Origin: Bacillota bacterium
GTDB lineage: Bacteria; Bacillota; Clostridia; Lachnospirales; Lachnospiraceae
Assembly (NCBI GenBank): GCA_023411215.1
Contig: JAEYOY010000032.1
Span: 1-64,000, forward strand
DNA length: 64,000 nucleotides
Direction of reading: 5' to 3'
The notes under the pieces were generated by a model. It was not told the DNA's origin, searched no databases, and worked only from the letters and a program-made list of their open reading frames with translations. Below are positions 8,003-16,879 of the stretch, piece by piece. The translations under genes were made by a program, and so were the position numbers. Each line of letters opens with the position of its first letter. Within the stretch, counting starts at the first letter, position 1.

Positions 8003-8725
8003 CTAACGGATCACCCGTTCAATATCCGCTTCGGAAGCAGAAGGGAAATTTACTTTAACTCGATCTATGATTTTTCTCTTTGCCTCCTCCTGTGCAAGAT
8101 GGTAGGCAGAGCGCACATGCTCGGTTCCGAACAGCTTCTCACTGATGATAAAATTAGCAACCGGCCAGCCATATTCTTCATTCCTTTTATTCGTTCTACG
8201 GCGAAAGCTGTGTACGGATATATAGGTTTGCATCTGAAGAGCTGTCATTACTCCATCGAAGCCCTTCTCGCCTTCTTTGCCAAAACCGGCAAGCTTCTTT
8301 ATCTCATTGGAGGGGAGGAACTCCACCTGTTCCAGAACATCCATAATGCGTTTAGCCCGGTAGCTCGCCAATCCATCTTCATACCTGCTATCAAAGTCAT
8401 AACCGTTCCTTCGGTATGCAGCGAAGATGGGATACCACTCTCTGGATAAAAAGCCTGCTCTGCTGGCAAAGAGTTTACCATAGGCAAGTTTACCTTCTGC
8501 CGCTATTACCTCACGCCATGCCCAAGGATCCTCGTCAGGAATGCCGCCAAACCAACCCTCTGCCGCTGTCATCTCCTCTACCGAAAAGCCTTCTATTGCA
8601 TTTCGAAACAAAGGGAGAAATCCAAGCTCATCAATGAATTTGGTTAGCTCCGCAGTTGACTTAATCCTACTGCTGTCGTATCGATCAAGCCCTTCCATAA
8701 TCCATTTACCATCAATCTCAACCAT
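8003..8725 (-). CDS. AlkZ-related protein
   Basis: A 240-residue protein with the pattern I recall from proteins named AlkZ-related in Clostridia (GKWIMEGLDRYDSSRI near the start, GFLPLFRNAIEGFSVEEMTAAEGWFGG, then DPWAWREVIAAEGKLAYGKLF). AlkZ/YcaQ proteins are winged-helix DNA glycosylases that unhook crosslinks; this shorter relative is not shown to be an enzyme. Start ATG with GGGGAGAAGG upstream. Single gene with its own terminator. The nearby uvrAB genes also concern DNA repair, but they are not in the same operon. Confidence 0.55.
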   Translation of the reverse strand: MVEIDGKWIMEGLDRYDSSRIKSTAELTKFIDELGFLPLFRNAIEGFSVEEMTAAEGWFGGIPDEDPWAWREVIAAEGKLAYGKLFASRAGFLSREWYPIFAAYRRNGYDFDSRYEDGLASYRAKRIMDVLEQVEFLPSNEIKKLAGFGKEGEKGFDGVMTALQMQTYISVHSFRRRTNKRNEEYGWPVANFIISEKLFGTEHVRSAYHLAQEEAKRKIIDRVKVNFPSASEADIERVIR

Positions 8726-8785
8726 CGTCCTTCTCCCCTTTTCTTCTGCTTATTAGAATTACTTTCTTTATTAATAACTTTACAT

Positions 8786-8869
8786 ATCTGCACTTTGAGT
8801 AAGTTTATGCCGAGGAAGACACAGGCACAAACATGGAAGTGAGAATTATGCTTTTCATTAATTCACACT
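8786..8869. repeat. Dispersed intergenic repeat, CAGGCACAAAC family, copy 1
   Basis: Contains CACAGGCACAAAC (8819-8831), then AGTGAGAATT facing AATTCACACT (8838-8869). The same order of parts recurs at 16645-16733, and shorter relatives occur at 15293-15330 and 38690-38712. Its right edge overlaps the 3' end of the XRE-DUF5680 gene. Confidence 0.55.
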
Positions 8870-9535
8870 ACCGCCATGAAAATGGCACTCATAGACACGC
8901 TTATCTAGTAAAAAGATCTCTTCATAGCCCTGGTACCACTCAATATCCCCATTGACTATACAATGGTAGGAATAATCCCCGTTCCTGTGTAGGTATGGCC
9001 CACGATATGGATATTCTTCAGGCACCAGTAGTAAAGCTTCCTTAAGAAAATCACCGGAAAAACCTTCCCCAAGAACTCTGCCCACATAATTCATGGAATA
9101 AACCGGTATTTCCTTGACATACAGTACTTCTTCTCCGATAAATTTCTCTCCGCCAAAGTATGAATCCCAATATATGCAATCGCCTTCCGCATAACGGTAA
9201 TCATAAGAGCTTGGTCGAGAAGAATCAATCTTATTCCCTTTCTTGGCATAGCATTCCTTCTTTGCCTCGCACAAGAATGATATGACCTGATCACTTAAGA
9301 TACATTTCTTGCTAGGTTGAAAGGAGCTGCAGCTATCTTCTTCTGTCTTTAGCATGCTATCAATGCTAATCTGAAATAAAGAACTTAAAGTAATCAGATT
9401 GTCTACATCCGGATAGCTTAAGCCTGCCTCCCACTTTGCAATCGCTTGCCTTGATATGCCCAGCTTCTCCGCTAACTCCTCCTGTGATAATCCCTTATCT
9501 TTTCTGATTTGACTTATCTTTTCCTGGAATTTCAT
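8858..9535 (-). CDS. XRE-family regulator with C-terminal DUF5680-type domain
   Basis: A 225-residue protein. Residues 1-65 are a Cro/cI helix-turn-helix (ISQIRKDKGLSQEELAEKLGISRQAIAKWE). The C-terminal half (from about 85: YDYRYAEGDCIYWDSYFGGEKFIGEE to YQGYEEIFLLDKRVYECHFHGG) matches the aromatic-rich domain called DUF5680, often fused to XRE domains in Clostridia and probably a ligand sensor. I chose the ATG at 9535 (GGCAGGGG upstream) rather than the one at 9574, which lacks a ribosome binding site. Target unknown. Confidence 0.75.
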   Translation of the reverse strand: MKFQEKISQIRKDKGLSQEELAEKLGISRQAIAKWEAGLSYPDVDNLITLSSLFQISIDSMLKTEEDSCSSFQPSKKCILSDQVISFLCEAKKECYAKKGNKIDSSRPSSYDYRYAEGDCIYWDSYFGGEKFIGEEVLYVKEIPVYSMNYVGRVLGEGFSGDFLKEALLLVPEEYPYRGPYLHRNGDYSYHCIVNGDIEWYQGYEEIFLLDKRVYECHFHGGSVN

Positions 9536-9639
9536 TAAAAGCCCCTGCCTTTCTTCATGATTGATCTCTTTCATGAATCAGCTTATCGGATTATAACGCC
9601 GGAATCCACCAACTAATTATAACATTTTGTCAACCATAG

Positions 9640-9685
9640 GTTGCTTACAATAGAAAGCACATTTCGCGAACTTTCTATTGTCATG
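9640..9685. repeat. Dispersed palindromic repeat, TTCATGACAATAGAAAG family
   Basis: A perfect 10-bp inverted repeat (CAATAGAAAG at 9648-9657, CTTTCTATTG at 9671-9680) just after the yfbR stop. On the minus strand it reads TTCATGACAATAGAAAG, spacer, CTTTCTATTGTAAGC. Almost the same element occurs on the plus strand at 49767-49811. It may help end yfbR transcription, but no T-run follows. Confidence 0.7.
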
Positions 9686-10265
9686 AATTAAGTTCATCTA
9701 AGGTTTTATCATACGTTGGTAGAAATTCTTTCATAAAGATATCGATTTCTTCCAACTTCATGGCTTCTAATATACCGCGAAGTGATTTTTCGGCACTTAA
9801 GAACTCACTGTTACCGGCTTTTCTCTCATCCATACATTTGATCAAAGCGGACAACTTGTCGGCACCCTTCACCAGCTTCCAAAGAAAAGCATCCTCCGTA
9901 TCCGGGAAAAAAAGTGTCTCATAGCTTCTTCGAATATCTTCCGGCAGCATCATCAGAAGACGCTCCGCCGCTACATGTTCAACGGCCTTGAAAGCTCCCT
10001 GGATACTATCATTAAAGTATTTAATCGGAGTTGGCATGTCTCCTGTAATAATCTCAGTAGCATCATGATAGATGCCGATCAGTGCTGCTTTCTCCGCATT
10101 TAACTGCTTACCCAAACGTTCTTTACCGATGATTGCCAAGGCGTGAGCCAGTATGCTAACCTCAAGGGAGTGTTCACAGATATTTTCCGTTATCGAGTTA
10201 CGCATCAAAGCCCAACGTTCTATATACTTCATTCTGGACATCATGGCATAGAAGCTATTCTCCAT
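9681..10265 (-). CDS. yfbR: 5'-deoxynucleotidase, YfbR-like HD hydrolase
   Basis: A 194-residue HD-domain phosphohydrolase. The metal-binding residues are visible in CEHSLEVSILAHAL (first His near residue 31) and GIYHDATEI (His-Asp pair near residue 67), with the family signature DMPTPIKYFN and a later Asp in KGADKLSALI. E. coli YfbR dephosphorylates deoxynucleoside 5'-monophosphates and takes part in dCTP/dTTP balance. Start ATG with TGGAGGTG upstream. It follows uvrA by 86 bp in the same direction and may share its transcript. Confidence 0.85.
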   Translation of the reverse strand: MENSFYAMMSRMKYIERWALMRNSITENICEHSLEVSILAHALAIIGKERLGKQLNAEKAALIGIYHDATEIITGDMPTPIKYFNDSIQGAFKAVEHVAAERLLMMLPEDIRRSYETLFFPDTEDAFLWKLVKGADKLSALIKCMDERKAGNSEFLSAEKSLRGILEAMKLEEIDIFMKEFLPTYDKTLDELNS

Positions 10266-10350
10266 ACTTCACCTCCATTATGACGCTTTGCGTCATCACA
10301 AAAATCTTAGAGCGGAGATACCTTTCCTTCACTCTTTCCTCCATAATAAC

Positions 10351-13188
10351 CTATTTGTTCTCCAAGTACTTCTTCACATACATACCTGTATAGGAATTCT
10401 TATTCTTTATGATTGCTTCCGGTGTACCCTTTGCGATTACGGTTCCACCCTTATCTCCACCCTCCGGGCCGATATCGATGATATAATCCGCTGTCTTGAT
10501 CACATCCAGATTATGCTCAATTACCACAACCGTATTACCGGTATCAGAGAAGCGTTTCAGGATATCTATCAGCTTATGGACATCTGCAAAATGCAAACCG
10601 GTAGTAGGCTCGTCCAAAATATAGATGGTCTTGCCGGTACTTCGCTTACTCAACTCGGTAGCCAGCTTGATTCTCTGTGCTTCACCGCCGGACAAGGAGG
10701 TCGAGGGATGACCGAGACGCAGATAGGATAAGCCTACGTCATTTAAAGTCTCTATCTTTCTACGTATCGAAGGTACATTCTCAAAGAAGCGAACGGCTTC
10801 TTCGATGGTCATATTCAAAACATCATAAATGTTCTTACCCTTGTAATGAACCTCCAAGGTCTCCCTGTTATATCTCTTACCGCCGCAGACCTCACAGGGT
10901 ACATAGATATCGGGAAGGAAATTCATCTCGATCTTCAGGATACCATCTCCACTGCAGGCTTCACATCGACCGCCTTTTACATTGAAGCTGAAGCGTCCTT
11001 TGCTATAGCCTCTCATCTTCGCATCCTGGGTTGAGGCAAACAGATCTCTGATCTGGTCAAATACTCCGGTATAGGTTGCCGGATTGGATCTTGGCGTCCT
11101 GCCGATAGGTGATTGATCAATATCAATTACCTTATCAAGCTGGTCAATACCAATCATATCTGCATGCTTACCAGGTATGCAACGAGCTCGGTTCAAATCT
11201 CTGGCCAATCTCTTATATAAAATCTCGGTAACCAAGGAGCTCTTACCAGAACCGGATACACCGGTAACACAGGTCATGACCCCCAAAGGTATATCAACAT
11301 CAATATTCTTTAGATTGTTCTCATTCGCACCTCGGATAGTAAGAAACCCGGTCGGCTTTCTTCTCTTCTTCGGTACCGGTATCTTTAATCGTCCGCTTAA
11401 GTATGCTCCGGTTATCGATTCTTCTGTATTCATAATATCCTCAGCCGTACCAGTTGCAACGACCTCTCCACCATGTTCTCCAGCTCCAGGACCTATATCG
11501 ACGATATAGTCCGCAGCGAACATCGTATCTTCATCATGTTCAACAACAATCAGGGTATTCCCAAGATCCATAAGGTTCTTTAATGTCTTCAGTAGCTTAT
11601 CATTATCTCTTTGATGTAAGCCTATACTTGGCTCGTCCAGGATATAAGCCACACCTACAAGACCGGAACCGATCTGCGTCGCCAGACGTATTCTCTGGGC
11701 TTCCCCACCCGATAAGCTGCCTGTCGCTCTTGCCAAGGTCAGATAATCCAAACCGACATCCATAAGAAAACGAATACGCGACTTTATCTCCTTAAGAACG
11801 ACCTCTCCAATCTTCTGCTGCATCGAGGTAAGTGACAGATGCTCCATAAAATGTGCCAGCTGATGAATCGCATACTCCGTAACATCTGCAATGTTCTTAT
11901 CACCCACCGTTACGGCCAGAGCTTCCTTCTTCAAACGCTTTCCCTTACACATACTGCAGGGTGTCGTAAGCATAAAGCTTTCATATTCCTGCTTGGCTGA
12001 CTCCGAACCAGTCTCTCGGTAACGGCGTTCTACATTACGGATTAATCCTTCAAAAACCACATCATAGACACCGACTCCTCGCTGTCCGCGGTAATGTACC
12101 TTAACAGACTTACCGTCTGTACCGTAGATAAACATATTGCGTACCTCATCGGTAAGCTCATTGTAAGGAGTACTGAGATCAAAGTTATATTCCTTAGCCA
12201 GCGCCTCCATGATACATCGGGTATAGCTCCCTTTATCGACGACTGACTGCCACCCAGGAGCGGATACTGCCCCATCAATAATACTCTTTGTGGGATCTCC
12301 TATTAAAAGCTCCTCAGAAAATTCCATCTTGATACCGATGCCATGACATTCCGGACATGCACCAAAAGGATTATTAAAGGAAAAGACTCTGGGTTCTATC
12401 TCATCGATGCTGATACTGCAATCCGGACATGCAAAGTTCTGACTGAAGGTGAGTTGCTCCCCATCAATAACATCAACGTATAATAGCCCCTCCGCCAGTT
12501 TGAGTACATTCTCGATGGAGTCGGTTAATCTCTTCTCGATTCCCTCCTTAACCACCAGACGGTCAACAACGATCTCAATATTATGCTTATTGTTCTTCTC
12601 CAACTTAATCTCTTCGGTAAGCTCATACAGATTACCGTCTACTCTGACTCTTACATATCCGCTACGCTTTGCCTGTTCGAACAGCTTGACATGCTCACCC
12701 TTACGACCGCGTACAACAGGAGCAAGGAGTTGTATCTTCGTACCCTGTGGCAGACTCATGATCTCGTCCACCATCTGATCCACTGTCTGCTTTCTTATCT
12801 CCTTGCCGCATTCCGGGCAGTGTGGTATTCCTATTCTGGCATAAAGCAGACGGAAATAGTCATAAATCTCGGTAACGGTTCCTACTGTTGACCTTGGATT
12901 ACGATTGGTAGACTTCTGATCAATGGAAATAGCCGGAGGCAGACCTTCAATGCTCTCCACATTCGGTTTTTCCATCTGCCCAAGGAATTGTCTCGCATAG
13001 GATGACAGAGATTCCATATATCTTCTCTGACCCTCCGCATAAATTGTATCAAAGGCTAGCGAGGACTTACCTGAACCGCTTAAACCAGTTAATACCACAA
13101 ATTGATCTCTGGGTATCTCTAGATCAATATTCTTCAGGTTATTCTCTTTTGCTCCTCTGATTCTTATATAATTCTTCTTCTCTGACAT
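10351..13188 (-). CDS. uvrA: Excinuclease ABC subunit A (UvrA)
   Basis: A 945-residue UvrA of normal length, the damage sensor of nucleotide excision repair. It has two ABC ATPase halves: Walker A GLSGSGKSS (about 35-43) and GVSGSGKSS (about 640-650), two LSGGEAQRIRLATQ / LSGGEAQRIKLATE signatures, and Walker B YILDEPSIGLHQRD and YILDEPTTGLHFAD. The zinc modules are intact: CPDCS with CPECH (first) and CEACSGDG with CEVCGGKR (second). It lies directly downstream of uvrB (64-bp gap), the usual uvrBA arrangement. Start ATG with AGGTGA upstream. Confidence 0.97.
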   Translation of the reverse strand: MSEKKNYIRIRGAKENNLKNIDLEIPRDQFVVLTGLSGSGKSSLAFDTIYAEGQRRYMESLSSYARQFLGQMEKPNVESIEGLPPAISIDQKSTNRNPRSTVGTVTEIYDYFRLLYARIGIPHCPECGKEIRKQTVDQMVDEIMSLPQGTKIQLLAPVVRGRKGEHVKLFEQAKRSGYVRVRVDGNLYELTEEIKLEKNNKHNIEIVVDRLVVKEGIEKRLTDSIENVLKLAEGLLYVDVIDGEQLTFSQNFACPDCSISIDEIEPRVFSFNNPFGACPECHGIGIKMEFSEELLIGDPTKSIIDGAVSAPGWQSVVDKGSYTRCIMEALAKEYNFDLSTPYNELTDEVRNMFIYGTDGKSVKVHYRGQRGVGVYDVVFEGLIRNVERRYRETGSESAKQEYESFMLTTPCSMCKGKRLKKEALAVTVGDKNIADVTEYAIHQLAHFMEHLSLTSMQQKIGEVVLKEIKSRIRFLMDVGLDYLTLARATGSLSGGEAQRIRLATQIGSGLVGVAYILDEPSIGLHQRDNDKLLKTLKNLMDLGNTLIVVEHDEDTMFAADYIVDIGPGAGEHGGEVVATGTAEDIMNTEESITGAYLSGRLKIPVPKKRRKPTGFLTIRGANENNLKNIDVDIPLGVMTCVTGVSGSGKSSLVTEILYKRLARDLNRARCIPGKHADMIGIDQLDKVIDIDQSPIGRTPRSNPATYTGVFDQIRDLFASTQDAKMRGYSKGRFSFNVKGGRCEACSGDGILKIEMNFLPDIYVPCEVCGGKRYNRETLEVHYKGKNIYDVLNMTIEEAVRFFENVPSIRRKIETLNDVGLSYLRLGHPSTSLSGGEAQRIKLATELSKRSTGKTIYILDEPTTGLHFADVHKLIDILKRFSDTGNTVVVIEHNLDVIKTADYIIDIGPEGGDKGGTVIAKGTPEAIIKNKNSYTGMYVKKYLENK

Positions 13189-13252
13189 AATATCACCTGA
13201 TTAACAACTCTTTCTTGAATATTAATATAACTTTATCGGCTTTATTCTGATA

Positions 13253-15232
13253 TTACAAATCCAAAAGCTGCTTCTTTAATTCTACCATCTTATCCCTCAG
13301 CTGAGCTGCCAACTCAAAGTTCAGCTCGGCTGCCGCAGTATGCATCTGTCTGGTCACTGTCTTCACCAGTTCCTCCAGCTCCTGACGGGTCATGGATTCT
13401 ATATCCTTCTCCATGTCCTTAATATTCTTTTCCGCCTTCTTGGAGATGCTGATTAGATCACGAACCTTCTTCACAATCGTAGTCGGTGTAATACCATGCG
13501 CTTCATTATAGGCCTGCTGGATCTGTCTTCTTCGATTGGTCTCTGAAATCGCACGCTTCATAGAATCTGTCTCATGCTCCGCATACATGATAACATGACC
13601 TTCTGCATTACGTGCTGCACGCCCGATGGTCTGGATTAGAGAAGTCTCAGAGCGGAGGAAGCCTTCCTTATCTGCATCCAGAATGGCGACCAAGCCTACC
13701 TCCGGGATATCGAGCCCTTCTCGCAGTAGGTTAATACCAACCAGTACATCAAATACATCCATACGCATATCCCTTATAATCTCGGAGCGTTCCAGGGTAT
13801 CAATATCAGAATGCAAATATTTAATCCGGATACCCACTTCACGGAGGTATGTGGTAAGATCCTCTGCCATGCGCTTTGTCAAAGTGGTTACCAACACCTT
13901 ATTCTTCTTAGCAACCTCCTTATTAATCTCTCCCAGAAGGTCATCAATCTGTCCGGTAACCGGACGTACGGATATCTCCGGATCTAATAATCCGGTAGGT
14001 CGAATTACCTGCTCCGTACGCAGCAGCTCATGCTCTGCCTCATAGACGGATGGAGTAGCCGATACAAACATTATCTGACTGATCTTACTCTCAAACTCCT
14101 CAAAATTAAGAGGACGATTATCCAGGGCGGAAGGAAGACGGAAGCCATATTCGACTAAGGTTGTCTTACGAGACCGGTCTCCGGCATACATACCCCTGAC
14201 CTGTGGGAGTGTTATATGAGACTCATCAACGATAATCATAAAATCCTCAGGAAAATAGTCCATCAAAGTATGAGGTGGTGAACCCGGCTCCAGTCCGGTC
14301 AGATGTCTGGAGTAATTCTCAACACCCGAACAAAAGCCGGTCTCGCGCAGCATCTCGATATCAAAGTTCGTACGTTCGGAGATCCTCTGCGCTTCCAGAA
14401 GCTTGTCCTCACTCTTGAAATATCGGATACGCTCCTCCAACTCTTCTTCAATATTATTAATGGCCTTCTCCAGCTTGTCCTTTTCGACAACATAGTGAGA
14501 AGCCGGAAATATAACAATATGCTCCAGACTTCCCTTAATCTCGCCGGTCAGAGTATCAATCTCCAATAACCGTTCAATCTCATCACCAAAGAACTCAATT
14601 CTGACCGCAATCTCCGCAGAAGCAGCCGGAAACACCTCGACTACATCTCCGCGAACCCGGAAGGTGCCTCGCTTAAAGTCCATATCATTACGGTCGTATT
14701 GTATCTCAATCAGCTTCTTAAGAACCTCATCCCTATCCTTTGTCATACCCGGACGCAGGGAGATTACCATGTTCTGATAATCAATTGGGCTTCCTAAGCC
14801 ATAAATACAGGATACACTGGCTACTACAATGACATCCTTACGTTCGGTCAGAGATGCCGTCGCTGAATGTCGTAGCTTATCAATCTCCTCATTGATCGAG
14901 GAATCCTTCTCTATATAGGTATCAGTGGAGGGAACATAAGCCTCCGGCTGATAATAATCATAATAACTAACAAAGTATTCTACCGCATTGTCCGGAAAGA
15001 ATTCCTTGAACTCGCCATACAGCTGAGCTGCTAAGGTCTTATTGTGCGCTATAATCAGGGTAGGCTTCTGAATCTGCTGGATCACATTCGCCATAGTAAA
15101 TGTCTTACCTGAGCCTGTTACACCAAGAAGCGTCTGACATTGGTTACCGCTTCGAAATCCCTCAACGAGGGCTTTGATTGCCTCCGGCTGATCACCGGTC
15201 GGTGTATATTCCGATGCTAATCTGAACTCCAT
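13253..15232 (-). CDS. uvrB: Excinuclease ABC subunit B (UvrB)
   Basis: A 659-residue UvrB, the helicase-like protein that verifies damage and recruits UvrC. Visible parts are Walker A GVTGSGKT (about 38-45), the tyrosine-rich beta-hairpin region YYDYYQPEAYVPSTDTYIEKD (about 90-112), DESH (about 338), helicase motif VI QTIGRAARN (about 538) and a C-terminal UVR motif (ELVKTVTRQMHTAAAELNFELAAQLRD). Start ATG with TGGAGGTAAG upstream. It is first in a uvrB-uvrA(-yfbR) group. Highly conserved; no anomalies seen. Confidence 0.98.
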   Translation of the reverse strand: MEFRLASEYTPTGDQPEAIKALVEGFRSGNQCQTLLGVTGSGKTFTMANVIQQIQKPTLIIAHNKTLAAQLYGEFKEFFPDNAVEYFVSYYDYYQPEAYVPSTDTYIEKDSSINEEIDKLRHSATASLTERKDVIVVASVSCIYGLGSPIDYQNMVISLRPGMTKDRDEVLKKLIEIQYDRNDMDFKRGTFRVRGDVVEVFPAASAEIAVRIEFFGDEIERLLEIDTLTGEIKGSLEHIVIFPASHYVVEKDKLEKAINNIEEELEERIRYFKSEDKLLEAQRISERTNFDIEMLRETGFCSGVENYSRHLTGLEPGSPPHTLMDYFPEDFMIIVDESHITLPQVRGMYAGDRSRKTTLVEYGFRLPSALDNRPLNFEEFESKISQIMFVSATPSVYEAEHELLRTEQVIRPTGLLDPEISVRPVTGQIDDLLGEINKEVAKKNKVLVTTLTKRMAEDLTTYLREVGIRIKYLHSDIDTLERSEIIRDMRMDVFDVLVGINLLREGLDIPEVGLVAILDADKEGFLRSETSLIQTIGRAARNAEGHVIMYAEHETDSMKRAISETNRRRQIQQAYNEAHGITPTTIVKKVRDLISISKKAEKNIKDMEKDIESMTRQELEELVKTVTRQMHTAAAELNFELAAQLRDKMVELKKQLLDL

Positions 15233-15292
15233 ACTTCACTTACCTCCATACGAGATTAACATATCATGCCTTTCCCTTGAATTTTACTTACT

Positions 15293-15330
15293 CCAAGTGC
15301 CATTTTCACACTTTGGTATACAGGCACACA
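15293..15330. repeat. Dispersed intergenic repeat, CAGGCACAAAC family, copy 2
   Basis: CCAAGTG, CACACTTTGGTATACAGG and CACACACG in the uvrB upstream region align with parts of the longer copy near 16650-16733. The motif TATACAGGCACA is shared with the copy near 38700. Confidence 0.45.
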
Positions 15331-15395
15331 CGATAGATACTAGCTCATTTTATCATAGCAGGAATGTAAAATCAATACATTTTCGAATGTTTGTT

Positions 15396-15592
15396 CTATT
15401 TTTGTTACGGTTCAGCCTACCAAGCTATTGATAAGACGAGGGAAGAAATGTTCCCATGGATGAGCCGTTCCCACTTAATTGCATTACGTAGCGGTACATT
15501 GGTACCGACGAATGCAAATACTCACCATGGGAATCATTTCTCCCTCGTCTTGTTCTTTAGACTTAGACCAGGCTGAACTGTAACCTATTTTT
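15396..15592. mobile_element. 181-bp MITE-like palindromic element with 8-bp target duplication
   Basis: The element (15404-15584) begins GTTACGGTTCAGCCT and ends AGGCTGAACTGTAAC, 15-bp terminal inverted repeats with one mismatch. Both ends are flanked by the direct repeat CTATTTTT (15396-15403 and 15585-15592), an 8-bp target-site duplication. Inside, a second pair of long arms (around GACGAGGGAAGAAATG and CATTTCTCCCTCGTC) and a central GGTAC stem make the whole element foldable. No reading frame is present. The right duplication contains the TAG stop of yqxD, so the insertion left the protein intact. I cannot assign it to a transposase family. Confidence 0.8.
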
Positions 15593-16019
15593 CACATAGA
15601 CCAATAAGCGCATGGGTAAAATGATCATCATCTGCATTCGTGCGCTTCTTGGCATGCCCTTTGATACGCGCTCCGTCTCTCCGGCATTTCTTTGCGATAT
15701 CTCGCTCCATCAGCAATACCTCGATATTACTGTCCGTATAGATTTTACCGTTCGGATGAATTGCATAAGCCCCCTTACCCAGAGCCATGGCAGCCACACC
15801 GTAATCCTGGGTTACCACGATATCACCCTTGGCGGTTCTGTTAATTAGTGCAAAGTCCACCGCATCCGGAGCCTTGCTTACCAGAACAACCTCACTGTAT
15901 GTTGAGCTTAAAATATGACTGGTATCCGTTAGCATCACAACCGGCAGACCATGTTCTTTCGCAACTCTCTCAATGATTTCCTTAACCGGACATGCATCCG
16001 CATCCACCAATATTTTCAT
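15585..16019 (-). CDS. yqxD: YaiI/YqxD family protein (DUF188)
   Basis: A 144-residue protein of the conserved YaiI/YqxD family. Signatures are the N-terminal MKILVDADACPVKEII, the middle DIVVTQDYGVAAMAL (acidic residues like a PIN-type nuclease fold) and the C-terminal RTNADDDHFTHALIGL. Biochemical function is unknown; a nuclease-like role is suggested only by fold. Its TAG stop codon lies in the target duplication of the MITE just downstream. It is followed upstream by thpR in the same orientation with a 22-bp gap, probably one transcript. Confidence 0.9.
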   Translation of the reverse strand: MKILVDADACPVKEIIERVAKEHGLPVVMLTDTSHILSSTYSEVVLVSKAPDAVDFALINRTAKGDIVVTQDYGVAAMALGKGAYAIHPNGKIYTDSNIEVLLMERDIAKKCRRDGARIKGHAKKRTNADDDHFTHALIGLCEK

Positions 16020-16041
16020 TCGTCCGTCTCCATTTTCCGCT

Positions 16042-16587
16042 TTATTTTAATCCTACCTGATGAATCTCCGTATAAGTCAATCTACCTTCTATCCGTTCCG
16101 ATTTCATTAAGCTGATTCTCTCTACCTTCATCTGTAATGGCCTAATCCCAGCCTCAAAAGCCTTATTATCAAATGTCTGCCCGACTCTGACTCTGCGTCC
16201 TAAGGTTAGATGTGGCTTATAATCCCTGTCATCGATTTCGTAAAAACCTGCTTCCTTGAGTTTTTTAACCAACTCTTTCTGTAGTCGCCATAATACATCA
16301 TTGTGCTCTACACCTACCCAGTAAATGTCTCCTTCCATCCGTTTAAAGCGACCAAAGCCCTGAAGCCTTAAGGGAAAGCTTTCTGCCTTCGATGCTTCTA
16401 CCGCAGTACGCATGGCGTCCTTAACCTCCTCAAGCCGCTTCGTCTCACCGTTGAAGTTCACAGTAAGATGAAGATTCTCCATCTCTGTAAAGGTTCCTCC
16501 CCTTGCTGCCAGCTTCAGCTCCTCAACCGTATCATATAATGACGCTTTTATCTCCTGATCAAATAGTATCGCAATAAACAATCTCAT
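16042..16587 (-). CDS. thpR: RNA 2',3'-cyclic phosphodiesterase (2H family)
   Basis: A 181-residue 2H phosphoesterase with both catalytic H-x-T motifs: HLTVNF near residue 40 and HLTLGR near residue 126. Length and N-terminus (MRLFIAILFD) fit ThpR/LigT, which opens 2',3'-cyclic phosphates on RNA ends (and shows RNA ligase activity in vitro in some members). Start ATG with GGAGA upstream. Probably co-transcribed with yqxD. Confidence 0.9.
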   Translation of the reverse strand: MRLFIAILFDQEIKASLYDTVEELKLAARGGTFTEMENLHLTVNFNGETKRLEEVKDAMRTAVEASKAESFPLRLQGFGRFKRMEGDIYWVGVEHNDVLWRLQKELVKKLKEAGFYEIDDRDYKPHLTLGRRVRVGQTFDNKAFEAGIRPLQMKVERISLMKSERIEGRLTYTEIHQVGLK

Positions 16588-16644
16588 AAGCTCTCCTTAA
16601 TCCTGTGTTCGTTCAACACAATAACTTAACATGCCTGCCCATTG

Positions 16645-16733
16645 CGCTAGTTTTGTGCCAAGTGTGTCTTTCACACTTTGGTTTCGCAGGCGCAAACTTG
16701 TGAGTGTGAAAATTGCTTTTTAATTTTCACACT
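16645..16733. repeat. Dispersed intergenic repeat, CAGGCACAAAC family, copy 3
   Basis: Contains GTGCCAAGTGTG facing CACACTTTGG, then CAGGCGCAAAC (16688-16698), then AGTGTGAAAATT facing AATTTTCACACT (16703-16733). It is the fullest copy of the family. It lies upstream of thpR, between divergent genes. Confidence 0.6.
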
Positions 16734-16879
16734 ATTCCTATGCTTTTCTTTTCTCGATTATATCCTAAATGCATTTTTTTTGAAAGGATATAAATGTACT
16801 TATTTCAAGCTTTTAGTAATATATATACATTGTAATATCCCTCTTCTTCCGCTATAATATTAGTAAGGAGATTAAGAAT

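Noticed and set aside
15404..15584. Palindrome as a simple terminator of yqxD
   Set aside because: The minus-strand side after the stem is A-rich, not T-rich, and the direct flanking duplications indicate transposition.
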